DNA of 64,000 nt. Origin: Saccharopolyspora soli. GTDB lineage: Bacteria > Actinomycetota > Actinomycetes > Mycobacteriales > Pseudonocardiaceae. Both the position numbers and the translations under genes were made by a program. Location of the stretch: positions 62,001-126,000 of the forward strand of contig NZ_JALBWV010000016.1 of assembly GCF_022678645.1 (NCBI RefSeq), in the 5' to 3' direction. Shown piece after piece: positions 16,211-25,069 of the stretch. Each line of letters opens with the position of its first letter. The first letter of the stretch is position 1. The notes below the pieces were generated by a model. It saw only the letters and a program-made list of their open reading frames with translations. It was not told the origin of the DNA and searched no databases.

Positions 16211-17134
16211 GTGCCACACATCGCGTATCTCGGCCCGCCGGGCACCTTCACCGAACAGGCCACTCGGCTGTTGACCAACGGATTCGACGCCGAACTCGTG
16301 CCGTACGAGACCGTGCCGTTGGCCTTAGCCGCGGTGCGGGCCGGTGAGGTGCTGGCCGCCGGGGTTCCGGTGGAGAACTCCGTCGAAGGTTCGGTGCCAG
16401 CCACGCTGGACTCGCTGACCGTCGGCGAACCGCTGGTCGCGGTGCAGGAAGCGGTGCTGCCGGTGCAGTTCGACCTGCTCGCCAAACCCGGCATCGCGCT
16501 GACCGAGATCGACACGGTGGCCAGTCACCCGCACGCCCTCGCGCAGGTCCGCGGCTGGTTGGCCGCCAACCTGCCCGGTGCCCAGACCCGCGCGACCAGC
16601 TCCACCGCTGCCGCGGCCGCCGCAGCGGCGGCCGGTGAGTTCGATGCGGCGATCTGCGCGCCGGTGGCGCTGGAGCACTACCCCTCGCTGGCGCGGATCG
16701 CCGATGGGCTGGCCGACGTGCGCGACGCGGTCACCCGCTTCCTGCTGGTGCGGCGACCCGGCGTGCTGCCGGAACCGACCGGCGCCGACCGGACCTCGGT
16801 GTGCGCGGTGATCAGCGACGAGGTCGGCACGTTGGCCGAAATGCTGGCCGAGCTCTCGCTGCGCGGGATCAACCTCAGCCGCATCGAGTCCCGTCCGATC
16901 AAGGACCGCTTCGGCGAGTACCGGTTCTTCCTCGACTTCGACGGGCACGTCGCCGATGCCCGGATCGGTGACGCGTTGACGGCGCTGCGCCGCCGCTGCA
17001 GCGCGGTCCGGTTCCTCGGGTCCTACCCGAAGGCGGACCGCTCACCGGCCAGCGTGCGCCCGTCCGCCTCGGAGCAGGCGTTCCAAGCCGCCGCGAAGTG
17101 GCTGGAAGACCTGCGCGCAGGGCGGCTGGCATGA
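16211..17134 (+). CDS. pheA: Prephenate dehydratase
   Basis: Converts prephenate to phenylpyruvate in phenylalanine synthesis. It has 307 residues: a periplasmic-binding-protein-like catalytic domain (about 1-180; YLGPPGTFTEQA, VPVENSVEGSVPATLD, catalytic TRF in DAVTRFLLV) and a C-terminal ACT domain (about 198-275) with the phenylalanine-binding motif ESRPIKDRFGEYRFF. It is a monofunctional enzyme without chorismate mutase. The start is GTG 16211; TAATCT ends 6 bases before it, suggesting a leaderless transcript. The stop overlaps the next gene in ATGA. Confidence 0.95.
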   Translation: MPHIAYLGPPGTFTEQATRLLTNGFDAELVPYETVPLALAAVRAGEVLAAGVPVENSVEGSVPATLDSLTVGEPLVAVQEAVLPVQFDLLAKPGIALTEIDTVASHPHALAQVRGWLAANLPGAQTRATSSTAAAAAAAAAGEFDAAICAPVALEHYPSLARIADGLADVRDAVTRFLLVRRPGVLPEPTGADRTSVCAVISDEVGTLAEMLAELSLRGINLSRIESRPIKDRFGEYRFFLDFDGHVADARIGDALTALRRRCSAVRFLGSYPKADRSPASVRPSASEQAFQAAAKWLEDLRAGRLA

Positions 17135-17778
17135 CCGACTTGCGACTGGCGGCGCCGACCGGTGTGCGCCTGGTCCTCGCCCGTCACGGGCAGACCCCGG
17201 CCAACGTGCACCACGTGCTCGACACCCTGCCGCCGGGGCCGGGCCTGACCGAACTGGGCCAGCAGCAGGCGGACCAGTTGGCCGGGCGGCTGGCCGAGGA
17301 GAAGATCATCTCGGTGCACGCGAGCCGCGCACTGCGCGCGCAGCAGACGGCGCAGCCGTTGGCCCAGCGGCACCGGCTGCCGGTCGAGATCGTCGACGGC
17401 ACGCACGAGATCTACGTCGGTGAGCTGGAAGGCCGCGGCGATCCGGCGGCGTTGCGGACCTTCGAGGACATCTACGCGAGCTGGCACGCCGGACGGCTCG
17501 ACGTGCCGATGCCGGGCGGCGAAACCGGCCATGACGCGCTGGCCCGCTTCTTCGCCGGTGCGCGCAGCGCCGTGGACGGCGCCAGCGCCGGTGCGGTGGC
17601 GCTGATCAGCCACGGTGCGATGCTGCGGCTCGCGGCCAGCGCCCTGGTGCCGGACATCGAAGGCACCGAGGCCAACTCGACGTACCTGCCCAACACCGGC
17701 GTGATCGTCCTGGAAGCCGACCCCGACTCGCGAACCGGCTGGCGCTGCCTGTCCTGGGACGGCCTCGACCGCAGCTGA
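17131..17778 (+). CDS. Histidine phosphatase (phosphoglycerate mutase-like)
   Basis: A 215-residue member of the branch-1 histidine phosphatase superfamily. The phospho-acceptor motif LARHGQTPAN (about residues 16-25), the second conserved Arg in ASRALRAQQTAQPL and the late catalytic His in ALISHGAML are all present. Such small proteins are usually phosphatases rather than true mutases, and the substrate is unknown. It is translationally coupled to pheA by ATGA, an arrangement frequent in actinobacteria. It ends only 3 bases from the convergent metallopeptidase gene. Confidence 0.88.
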   Translation: MTDLRLAAPTGVRLVLARHGQTPANVHHVLDTLPPGPGLTELGQQQADQLAGRLAEEKIISVHASRALRAQQTAQPLAQRHRLPVEIVDGTHEIYVGELEGRGDPAALRTFEDIYASWHAGRLDVPMPGGETGHDALARFFAGARSAVDGASAGAVALISHGAMLRLAASALVPDIEGTEANSTYLPNTGVIVLEADPDSRTGWRCLSWDGLDRS

Positions 17779-17781
17779 TGG

Positions 17782-18132
17782 TCAGGCCCAGCCCAGGGCG
17801 TGCAACTGCTCGTCGTCGATGCCGAAGTGGTGCGCGATCTCGTGCACCACTGTCACGGCGACCTCGTCGACCACTTCGGCCTCGTCCGCGCACATGTCCA
17901 ACAGCGGTTCGCGGTAGATCGTGATGCGGTCCGGCAGCACCCCGCTGTAGGTGCTGTCCCGCTCGGTCTGCGCGATGCCTTCGTACAACCCGAGCAGCGA
18001 CGGATCGTCGGCGTTGGCGTCCTCGACCAGCACCACGACGTTGTTCATCGCGGTCGCGAACTCCGCGGGCACCAGGTCGAGGGCATCGGCCACGAGTTCC
18101 TCGAACCGAGCACGGGTCATGTCCACCGGCAT
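17782..18132 (-). CDS. Small zincin-like metallopeptidase-family protein
   Basis: A 116-residue cytoplasmic protein with the zinc motif HEIAHHFGIDDEQL near its C-terminus; HExxH plus a downstream acidic residue gives a minimal zincin site. It matches the short actinobacterial metallopeptidase family with an N-terminal MTRARFEELVADALDLVP helix. Protease activity has not generally been shown for the family. The start is ATG 18132 or ATG 18120. It is followed, in the opposite orientation, by the pheA operon. Confidence 0.85.
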   Translation of the reverse strand: MPVDMTRARFEELVADALDLVPAEFATAMNNVVVLVEDANADDPSLLGLYEGIAQTERDSTYSGVLPDRITIYREPLLDMCADEAEVVDEVAVTVVHEIAHHFGIDDEQLHALGWA

Positions 18133-18163
18133 GACCCCGTTCTACCGCATGACCAGGCGCAAG

Positions 18164-19165
18164 TCAGCGAGGTTCGGTGGCGGGCACGCCCGGTTCGACC
18201 GGGACGGTGCCGTGTGGTGCTGGAGCCGTGCCGACCTGCACCTGTCCCTTGACGCCACCGGTCACCGGGGCCAGTCCGCTGCCGTCCGGCAGTTGCGCGC
18301 TCACCTTGCAGTTGACCTGCCGCGAACCGGCGTCCCAGCTCTCCTGCGTCAACGTGTCCCAGTAGGTGACCAGGCCCTTGTCCTTGGCCACCGTCGGGCC
18401 TCCGGCGTACTGCGCGGTCAGGTCGGCGCACCTGGTCGCCAGGAAGCCGTCCTGATCAGCTTCCGCCGGAAAGCCGCCGGGGAACTGCTCGCCGAGGTTG
18501 ACCACGCCGGTGATCTCCACCGCGTGCGGCCGGGCGCAGTCCACCGGATCCCACACCGCGGTGCCGTTGATGCCCAGGCAGCGCCCGGCCGGGTAGGTGT
18601 TGGACTGGTCCAGCTGGGCCGCGCTGCCGGTGATCGGGTAGAGCTTGCCGGAGGGTCCGGGCTGCTGCAGGCCGCAGTGCAGCACCCGGTCGCCGTTGGC
18701 CCAACCGTCCTCGCTCGGGGTGAACGCCCCGACGCTGAACCGGCCGTGCGGGTCGAACCGGTTGGCCAAGAACTGGTTCGACACCTGGATGCAGCGCTGC
18801 TGCTTGATCTGCTGCCACTGCTCGGTGCTCGGGAAGGGGACGTTGCCGCCGAACTCGTCGCGCAGGTCCGCGGTGCCGGTAACCTCGAAGAGGTGCCGCT
18901 CGGCGCAGGTGACCTGGCTGATGTCGGCGGCATCCGGCTCGGTCCAGTTCAGGCAGGTACCCGGTTCGGCCTCGAACACCACGCGCGGCGCCGGAGCCGA
19001 ACCGATCTGGCCGGGCCCGCCCACCCCGGTCTCACCGCCGGTCGGCCAGTTCAGCACCGCGCTGATCACCAGGATCAACATGGCGCCGATGGCAGCTGAA
19101 ATCATCACGAGCCGGGTGTTGGACTTGTTCCGGCTGGATCTTGTGGGCGGTGCGGACGTGGGCAT
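18164..19165 (-). CDS. Septum-formation family membrane-anchored protein
   Basis: A 333-residue protein with a short cytoplasmic N-terminus, one membrane helix (LVMISAAIGAMLILVISAVL, about 19-38) and a large external region. That region contains two similar modules, each with a Gly-Thr/Arg-Cys-Leu motif and a Cys-xx-(P)H segment (GTCLNWTEPD...CAERHLFEV and GRCLGINGT...CARPHAVEI). This repeated pattern is that of the actinobacterial septum-formation domain. The role in division is by family name only. The C-terminus is Pro/Thr/Gly-rich. Confidence 0.75.
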   Translation of the reverse strand: MPTSAPPTRSSRNKSNTRLVMISAAIGAMLILVISAVLNWPTGGETGVGGPGQIGSAPAPRVVFEAEPGTCLNWTEPDAADISQVTCAERHLFEVTGTADLRDEFGGNVPFPSTEQWQQIKQQRCIQVSNQFLANRFDPHGRFSVGAFTPSEDGWANGDRVLHCGLQQPGPSGKLYPITGSAAQLDQSNTYPAGRCLGINGTAVWDPVDCARPHAVEITGVVNLGEQFPGGFPAEADQDGFLATRCADLTAQYAGGPTVAKDKGLVTYWDTLTQESWDAGSRQVNCKVSAQLPDGSGLAPVTGGVKGQVQVGTAPAPHGTVPVEPGVPATEPR

Positions 19166-19290
19166 CGATCACATCATGCCTCCCCATGACCAGGACTGCG
19201 CGATGCCTGTCGATCAAGCAGTGCGGGAAATATGCGGTGACCGGAGCTGGCGTCCGGCGACCGGCGAAGCCACCTCGCGACGCGCGGCTC

Positions 19291-19321
19291 GCATGCCGAT
19301 TTTCGCGCGAAATCGGCATGC
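19291..19321. repeat. Family B palindrome, copy 7, extended arms
   Basis: GCATGCCGATTT (19291-19302) and AAATCGGCATGC (19310-19321) form perfect 12-bp arms around a TCGCGCG centre. It lies in the divergent 274-base gap between the septum-formation gene and the DUF1190-like gene, in which no other gene is seen. Confidence 0.88.
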
Positions 19322-19439
19322 AGGTCGAGGCCAAGGGCGGCTGGATGCGTGAGTTCGCACGCCTTTCCAGGGGCTTCGGAACCGATTCGTTGCCGCGCCC
19401 GTCGCTGGTATGGGTAATGTTGCTCTTGGGAGTGGGGCT

Positions 19440-20144
19440 ATGACGGAAGATGGCAAGCCAGTGGCAGACGACGACCGGCCGCAGCGGGCCGAGGAGACCC
19501 CGCAACGCCCGCTGGAGCAACCAACTGAACCGGTGCAGGCCGAGGCCGCCGAAGAGGCGGGCCGCGGCCGGATCCGCTACCAGGATCCAGAGCACACAAC
19601 CCCGCGCGAACCGACGCTCGCCGAACAGCGCGCCCGCGTAGCCGCCGAGAAGCGGCGCGAGGAGCAGCGCAAGGCCGAGGTCGAAGCTGCCGCGCGCAAG
19701 ACGCAGAAGCGGCGCCGGATCATGATCGGCGGCGGCGCGACGGTCGGCGTCGTGGCGCTGGTGGCGGCGATGTATTCCGCTTCGGAGATCAGCAACGAGG
19801 CCAACGCCAGCGAGCAGTACTGCGCTACGGAGCAGTCGGGGCAGCCCGGCGTCCGAGACCAAGACCAGTACTGCGACGAGAACTACGTGAACTCCCACCA
19901 GGGCTATACCAGCGGTGGGATGTTCTTCATGCCGATCTTCCTGCCCGGCGGCGGTATCGGCGGCTACAACTCCTACCGCTACGCCTACACACCGGCCGGT
20001 GTCTCGGCACCGCCGGTGGGCTCGCCCTCGTCCGGCTCGTCCTTCACCAGGCCGAGCGGTTCGACGATCAAGGACACCAGCGGCAGGACCGTCCAGCGCG
20101 GTGGGTTCGGCATCAGCAGCAAGACCGGCAGCGGCGGGAGCTGA
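19440..20144 (+). CDS. DUF1190/YgiB-like membrane-anchored protein
   Basis: A 234-residue protein with an acidic N-terminus, a charged helix (about 60-98, possible coiled coil), one membrane segment (IMIGGGATVGVVALVAAMY, about 101-119) and an external region with Cys in QYCATEQ and QYCDEN. It then has a glycine/aromatic segment (GGMFFMPIFLPGGG) and ends with RGGFG. E. coli YgiB, as known, has the same order: an anchor, Cys pairs, a FWMP-like segment and a terminal RGGFG. The next gene, 3 bases on, is YgiC-like, matching the E. coli ygiBC pairing. The start is ATG 19440, with a purine-rich site before it. The function is unknown. Confidence 0.72.
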   Translation: MTEDGKPVADDDRPQRAEETPQRPLEQPTEPVQAEAAEEAGRGRIRYQDPEHTTPREPTLAEQRARVAAEKRREEQRKAEVEAAARKTQKRRRIMIGGGATVGVVALVAAMYSASEISNEANASEQYCATEQSGQPGVRDQDQYCDENYVNSHQGYTSGGMFFMPIFLPGGGIGGYNSYRYAYTPAGVSAPPVGSPSSGSSFTRPSGSTIKDTSGRTVQRGGFGISSKTGSGGS

Positions 20145-20147
20145 CGG

Positions 20148-21317
20148 GTGCGGCGCAGGACCACAGCACGACGGCCCGACTGGCAGGCCAAGGTCGAAGA
20201 ACTGGGGCTGGTCTTCGGCACTCCGGCACGCGCGGCGGACGGGACGGCGCGGCCCTACTGGGACGAGGGCGTGCACTACGAGTTCAGCCTCGACGAAGTG
20301 CTGTCGTTGGAGGCCGACGTCGAGCTGCTGCACTCGATGTGCCTGGACGCTGTCGATCACGTCGTCACCACCGAGCGCTACAAGGACTTCGGCATCCCGG
20401 AGTGGGTTTGGCCGCACATCGCGGAGTCCTGGAAGCGGCACGACCCGCACCTCTACGGCCGGTTCGACCTGCGCTACGACGGCACCGGCCCCGCGAAGCT
20501 GCTGGAGTACAACGCCGACACCCCGACCTCGCTGCTGGAGGCGGCGGTCGTGCAGTGGCACTGGCTGACCGACTGCCACGAGGGCGACGACCAGTGGAAC
20601 TCCATCCACGAGAAGCTCGTCGAGCGCTGGAGCGAGATCAGCGAGCAGCTGGCTACGAACGAGGTGCACTTCACCTGGTCGTCAGCGGACGTCACTGGCG
20701 AGGACAACCTCACCGCGGCCTACCTGCAGGAAACTGCGGCGGAGGCCGGAATGGACACCGTCGGTCTGCCCATCGAGGAGATCGGCTGGGACAGCCTGCT
20801 GGAGCGCTTCGTCGATCTGGAAGAAGCGCCGATGAACTCGGTCGTCAAGATCTACCCCTGGGAGTGGATGGTCGACGACGAGTTCGGCAAGCACGCCATC
20901 AAGACCCTGCCAGCCACCCAGTGGGTCGAACCGCTGTGGAAGATGCTGCTGTCCAACAAGGCGCTGCTGGCGATCCTGTGGGAGATGCATCCGGGCCACC
21001 CCAACCTGCTGCCGACCTTCCTGGACCAGCCCGGCCTGCTCACCGAGTACGTGCGCAAACCCAGGTTGGGGCGGGAGGGCAACAACATCGCGGTCGTCGC
21101 GCCGGGCTGGGAGACCGAGACCGGTGGCGTCTACGGCGAGGAGGGCTACGTCTACCAGGCGTTCGACCCGCTGCCGGAGTTCGACGGGATGCGTCCGGCC
21201 CTCGGTGCCTGGGTGGTCGGCGACTCCTCGGCGGGCCTCGGCATCCGCGAGACGGCGGGCCTGATCACCGACGACGGCGCGGCCTTCATCCCGCACCGCA
21301 TCCCCGCCACCTCCTGA
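20148..21317 (+). CDS. Glutathionylspermidine synthase-like ATP-grasp protein (YgiC/YjfC type)
   Basis: A 389-residue ATP-grasp ligase of the glutathionylspermidine synthase C-terminal family. Diagnostic stretches are the tyrosine/tryptophan-rich YWDEGVHYEF, FDLRYDGTGPAKLLEYNADT, IYPWEWMVDDEF, a nucleotide segment KPRLGREGNNI and the terminal IRETAGLITDDGAAFIPHRI. Actinobacteria make mycothiol rather than glutathione, so the substrate is probably a different peptide or amine. The GTG start 3 bases after the YgiB-like gene implies a two-gene operon with a shared role at the envelope, as for ygiBC. Confidence 0.85.
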   Translation: MRRRTTARRPDWQAKVEELGLVFGTPARAADGTARPYWDEGVHYEFSLDEVLSLEADVELLHSMCLDAVDHVVTTERYKDFGIPEWVWPHIAESWKRHDPHLYGRFDLRYDGTGPAKLLEYNADTPTSLLEAAVVQWHWLTDCHEGDDQWNSIHEKLVERWSEISEQLATNEVHFTWSSADVTGEDNLTAAYLQETAAEAGMDTVGLPIEEIGWDSLLERFVDLEEAPMNSVVKIYPWEWMVDDEFGKHAIKTLPATQWVEPLWKMLLSNKALLAILWEMHPGHPNLLPTFLDQPGLLTEYVRKPRLGREGNNIAVVAPGWETETGGVYGEEGYVYQAFDPLPEFDGMRPALGAWVVGDSSAGLGIRETAGLITDDGAAFIPHRIPATS

Positions 21318-21361
21318 CCACCACGGGCACTGCCTGAAACTGGCACCGGCAACCTTCCGCA

Positions 21362-21378
21362 CCGACCCTGCGGGTCGG
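21362..21378 (+). terminator. Short hairpin before serS
   Basis: CCGACCC (21362-21368) and GGGTCGG (21372-21378) make a 7-bp stem with a 3-base loop, 45 bases after the ATP-grasp gene and 33 bases before serS. It is likely the terminator of the preceding operon. Confidence 0.5.
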
Positions 21379-21410
21379 CTGGTGCGCGGCGCGGACTACG
21401 CTGACCAGCT

Positions 21411-22676
21411 GTGATCGACCTGAAGACGCTACGCGAAGATCCGGAAGCCGTGCGCGCTTCGCAGCGCGCGCGAGGAGAAGACGTGTCCCTGGTGGACGCG
21501 CTGCTGTCCGCCGCCGAGCGTCGCAGGTCCGCGGTGTCCCGCGCCGACAACCTGCGCGCCGAGCAGAAGCAGCTCGGCAAGCAGGTCGGCAAGGCCAAGG
21601 GCCCGGAGCGCGACACCCTGCTGGCCCAGGCCAAGGACCTCGCCGCGCAGGTCAAGGAGGCCGAGGCGGAGCAGGCGGCGGCCGAGGACGAGCTGCTGCG
21701 GTCGCACAAGGCCGTCTCCAACATCATCGAACCCGAGACCCCGCCCGGCGGCGAGGACGACTACGCGGTGCTCAAGCACGTCGGCGTGCCGCCGGAGTTC
21801 GACTTCGAGATCTCCGACCACGTGGACCTGGGCACCGCGCTCGGCGCCTTCGACATGGAGCGCGGCGCGAAGGTCTCCGGCGCGCGCTTCTACTTCCTGA
21901 CCGGCATCGGCGCGCAGCTGGAGCTGGCGCTGCTGAACATGGCGGCCGCGCAGGCCACGGCCGCCGGTTTCAGCCTGGTCGTGCCGCCGGTGCTGGTCCG
22001 CCCGGAGATCATGGACGGCACCGGGTTCCTCGGCGCGCACGCCACCGAGGTGTACCGGTTGGAGGAGGACGACCTCTACCTGGTCGGCACCTCCGAGGTC
22101 CCGCTGGCCGGGTACCACTCGGGCGAGATCCTCGACTTCTCCGCCGGTCCGCTGCGCTACGCGGGCTGGTCGACGTGCTTCCGCCGAGAGGCCGGTTCCT
22201 ACGGCAAGGACACCCGCGGCATCATCCGCGTGCACCAGTTCAACAAGCTGGAGATGTTCGTCTACTGCCCGGCGGAGCAGGCCCGCGACGAGCACCAGCG
22301 GCTGCTGGCCTGGGAAGAGGAGATGCTCGCCAAGATCGAGGTGCCGTACCGGGTGATCGACACCGCGGCCGGGGATCTGGGTGCCAGCGCGGCCCGCAAG
22401 TTCGACTGCGAGGCGTGGGTGCCGAGCCAGCAGACCTACCGCGAGCTGACCTCGACCTCGAACTGCACCACGTTCCAGGCGCGTCGGTTGAACACCCGCT
22501 ACCGCGACGCGGACGGCCGCACCCAGACCGCGGCCACGCTCAACGGCACGCTGGCCACCACCCGCTGGATCGTCGCGATCCTGGAGAACCACCAGCAGCC
22601 GGACGGCTCGGTCCGCGTGCCCGAAGCCCTGCGCCCCTTCCTCGGCGGCCGCGAACTCCTCGAACCGATCAGGTAG
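21411..22676 (+). CDS. serS: Seryl-tRNA synthetase
   Basis: A cytoplasmic class II synthetase charging tRNA-Ser, 421 residues. The N-terminal antiparallel coiled coil (about 30-100, rich in Lys/Glu/Ala), motif 2 ([20 protein letters not shown]), the serine-binding TSEVPL segment and motif 3 ([16 protein letters not shown]) are all present. The start is GTG 21411. There is no strong ribosome site and a TACGCT lies 8 bases upstream, so a leaderless start is plausible. No tRNA or T-box leader is seen nearby. A 14-bp perfect stem-loop follows the stop. Confidence 0.96.
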   Translation: MIDLKTLREDPEAVRASQRARGEDVSLVDALLSAAERRRSAVSRADNLRAEQKQLGKQVGKAKGPERDTLLAQAKDLAAQVKEAEAEQAAAEDELLRSHKAVSNIIEPETPPGGEDDYAVLKHVGVPPEFDFEISDHVDLGTALGAFDMERGAKVSGARFYFLTGIGAQLELALLNMAAAQATAAGFSLVVPPVLVRPEIMDGTGFLGAHATEVYRLEEDDLYLVGTSEVPLAGYHSGEILDFSAGPLRYAGWSTCFRREAGSYGKDTRGIIRVHQFNKLEMFVYCPAEQARDEHQRLLAWEEEMLAKIEVPYRVIDTAAGDLGASAARKFDCEAWVPSQQTYRELTSTSNCTTFQARRLNTRYRDADGRTQTAATLNGTLATTRWIVAILENHQQPDGSVRVPEALRPFLGGRELLEPIR

Positions 22677-22678
22677 GA

Positions 22679-22724
22679 GTGAAGGGCACCTTCGACGGCA
22701 TAGTCGGTGAAAGGTGCCCTTCAC
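22679..22724. terminator. Long perfect terminator between serS and HhH-GPD gene
   Basis: GTGAAGGGCACCTT (22679-22692) and AAGGTGCCCTTCAC (22711-22724) pair perfectly over 14 bp. The 18-base loop holds a small inner stem (CGAC/GTCG). It begins 2 bases after the serS stop and ends 22 bases from the convergent gene's stop, so it probably terminates both transcripts. Confidence 0.85.
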
Positions 22725-22746
22725 TCGTACTCGAACGGAGCGAACG

Positions 22747-23382
22747 TCACGCTGCTTTGGTGATCTCGGCGGCTAGGCCGCGGTCGAGCGTGGCGCGGAC
22801 CAGGGCGGCGGCCAGCCGGGCGAGGTCGGGACCTTCGACGAGTTCGGCGAGCCGGTCCGGGTCCGGTGGCAGGCCGAGTTTTTCCGCACCACCCAGCGCC
22901 TTCTTGTCGAAGAACGGCCGGAGTTCCGGCCACACCAGCTGCACCTCCCGGCAGAAGATGTCAGCACCCACCGGCCCGAGCCGGGGCAGCTCGGTGAGCT
23001 TCGCCTGCAGCAGTTCGACGTCCCCGTCGACCTTCGCGCGCAACCGCCGGAGATCGCCGTGGTACTGGTCGAGCAGCAGTTGCGCGCCCTTGCCCAGCGC
23101 GGTGGACGTGCTCTCGTCGTACCGGGCGTAGTGCCCGCGGTCGAGGGCTTCGACCCGCTGCTGCCAGGTCGCGTCGAACATCTTCTGCGGGGTGCCGAAC
23201 TCGGCGAGTTCACGAGCCGCGGAAACCGCCAGCTCGGCCTTGATCCGGGTGGACATCAGCACGGCCAGCACCAACAACCGGTACAGCGGGGCGGGCTTGT
23301 TCGCCATCGAGATCCCGGACTGCTCGGCGTAGGTGATGCCTGCCTCGTCCAGCAGACAACGCACGATGTTCTGCGCCGACAT
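22747..23382 (-). CDS. HhH-GPD-type DNA repair family protein
   Basis: A 211-residue protein resembling the endonuclease III/HhH-GPD fold: N-terminal helices, then a helix-hairpin-helix LPRLGPVGADIF near residue 135 and ADIFCREVQLVWP. I see no C-terminal four-cysteine iron-sulfur motif and cannot identify the catalytic Lys/Asp pair with confidence, so this may be a non-canonical glycosylase or a DNA-binding relative. The start ATG 23382 is set by a strong GGAGG site just before it; the longer open frame upstream belongs to no protein. Confidence 0.7.
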   Translation of the reverse strand: MSAQNIVRCLLDEAGITYAEQSGISMANKPAPLYRLLVLAVLMSTRIKAELAVSAARELAEFGTPQKMFDATWQQRVEALDRGHYARYDESTSTALGKGAQLLLDQYHGDLRRLRAKVDGDVELLQAKLTELPRLGPVGADIFCREVQLVWPELRPFFDKKALGGAEKLGLPPDPDRLAELVEGPDLARLAAALVRATLDRGLAAEITKAA

Positions 23383-23478
23383 CACCACCACCTCCTGCCG
23401 CGACAGGCGTACCCGGCGACTTCCGGGGACACACCTGCTGTCACAGCGCCGCTCGTGGCACCGACTTATGGTTGGGGC

Positions 23479-24072
23479 GTGTCCGATATCCCCGGTGGCG
23501 CGTTGGCCGGTCTCGGCGACCGGATCCGCCGGTTGCGCGTGGCCCGCGGTCTGGATCAGGTCGAGTTGGCCGAGCGGGCCGAACTCGACGTCGCGCACCT
23601 GGTGAACGTCGAACGCGGCGACGCGACACCGTCCCTGGACGTGCTGGCGCAGGTCGCGACGGCGTTGGACGTCGGGCTGTCGGAGCTGTTCACCGACAGC
23701 AAACCCGGACCGGCAGTGGTCGTGTTGCGCGGCGACGAGGTGCCGACCGTCGACACCGACGGCATGGCGTTGCAGGTGCTCACCCCGCGCGCGGTGGTTC
23801 CCGGCCTGTACGCCGCGCGCTACCGAATCTCGGCGACCGGCGAGGGCGTGCGCCCGGTCCGGCACGAGGGCCACGACTGGCTTTTCGTGCTCGGCGGGCA
23901 GTTGCTCGTCGAGTTCGACCAGGAGTCGACGACCCTGCGCGCCGGGGACAGCGTCAGCTTCAGCGCCAGCGTCCCGCACCGGCTCTCGGCGTTGGGCGAG
24001 CAGCCCGCCGAGTTCCTCGCGGTCGGTGCGACGCTGCTGGCCCCGCCCCGGTACGCCGACGGTCCAGGTTGA
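23479..24072 (+). CDS. XRE-family regulator with C-terminal cupin domain
   Basis: A 197-residue regulator. Residues about 12-66 are a Cro/C1-type HTH (IRRLRVARGLDQVELAER, then PSLDVLAQVATALDVGLSELF); residues about 100-185 are a cupin fold with HEGHDWLFVLGGQLLVEF and VPHRLSALG. This is the layout of small-ligand sensors such as PuuR-like proteins. The start is GTG 23479, with TTATGG 7 bases upstream suggesting a leaderless transcript. Its stop abuts the stop of the convergent LLM oxidoreductase with no bases between, so the two transcripts must overlap. Confidence 0.88.
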   Translation: MSDIPGGALAGLGDRIRRLRVARGLDQVELAERAELDVAHLVNVERGDATPSLDVLAQVATALDVGLSELFTDSKPGPAVVVLRGDEVPTVDTDGMALQVLTPRAVVPGLYAARYRISATGEGVRPVRHEGHDWLFVLGGQLLVEFDQESTTLRAGDSVSFSASVPHRLSALGEQPAEFLAVGATLLAPPRYADGPG

Positions 24073-24945
24073 TCACAGCTCCGGGAGCACCTCGGAGGCG
24101 ATCTCCTCGACGGTGGATTCCTTGCCCGAGTAGGGCCCGTCGGCCCGCGGCCAGTGCGTGATCACATCGGTGAAGCCGAGTTCCGCGGCCCGGTCCACCA
24201 CCTCCCGGAAGTGCTCCACTGTGGACAGCGAGTAGACCGGCGCGGCGTCCACTTGCAGGTAGCGGTCCACCTTCGTCGGATTCCGGCCCTGCTCGGCGAG
24301 TACTTCGGCGAACCGCAGCGACAGTTCGGCGACCGTCCGCCACCAGGTCTCCAAGTCGTCGGCCCGCCCGCCGGTGGTCACCCAGCCCTGGCCGTACCGG
24401 GCCGCCAACCGCATCGATCGCGGCCCGTTCGCGGCGACCACGAACGGAAGTCGGGGCAGCTGCACGCAACCGGGCGCCCGGTGTGCTCGGACCGCCGTGT
24501 AGTACTCGCCGGAGTAGTCGGTGCAGTCCTGGGTGAGGATCTGGTCGAGCAGTTCGGTGAACTCGGTGAACCGGTCGACGCGCTGCCTGGCGGACAGTTC
24601 GGGATAACCCAGCACGTGCGCGTCGAAGCCGACGCCGCCCGCGCCGATGCCGAGGGTGATCCGGCCGTCGGAGATGTCGTCCAGCGCGGTCAGCTCCCGC
24701 GCGAAGTGCGCCGGATGCCGGAAGTTCGGCGACGCGACCAGGGTGCCGAGCCGGATCGTCGAGGTGACCGTGGCGGCGGCGGTCAACGTCGGCACCGCGT
24801 CGAACCACGGTTTGTCCACAAGGGACCGCCAACCGAGGTGGTCGTAGGTCCAGGCGTGGGCGAAGCCGTACTCCTCGGCCATCCGCCACATCGGTTCGGC
24901 GGCCCACCACCGATGTTCGGGCAGTATCACGATCCCAACTCGCAC
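24073..24945 (-). CDS. LLM-class (F420-dependent-type) oxidoreductase
   Basis: A 290-residue luciferase-like TIM-barrel protein: N-terminal VGIVILPEHRWWAAEP, the conserved TYDHLGWRSL region, RLGTLVASPNFRHPA and LDDISDGRITLGIGAGG, with FVVAANGPRSMRLAARYGQGW late. These are typical of the actinobacterial LLM class, usually F420-dependent. Cofactor F420 is therefore likely but not proven, and the substrate is unknown. The stop codon touches that of the convergent XRE-cupin gene. There are 124 bases between its start and the HAD gene start. Confidence 0.85.
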   Translation of the reverse strand: MRVGIVILPEHRWWAAEPMWRMAEEYGFAHAWTYDHLGWRSLVDKPWFDAVPTLTAAATVTSTIRLGTLVASPNFRHPAHFARELTALDDISDGRITLGIGAGGVGFDAHVLGYPELSARQRVDRFTEFTELLDQILTQDCTDYSGEYYTAVRAHRAPGCVQLPRLPFVVAANGPRSMRLAARYGQGWVTTGGRADDLETWWRTVAELSLRFAEVLAEQGRNPTKVDRYLQVDAAPVYSLSTVEHFREVVDRAAELGFTDVITHWPRADGPYSGKESTVEEIASEVLPEL

Positions 24946-25069
24946 GCCATCGACCGTACTGGTCGTCTCCCGGCGCCATCGACCCGATCGGGTGACGGCG
25001 GAGTGGCGCGGGTCGCGTCAACGGGCGCTCGGTGCTGGCCGGGCCGCTCGGACCAGGCAGGATGACGAG

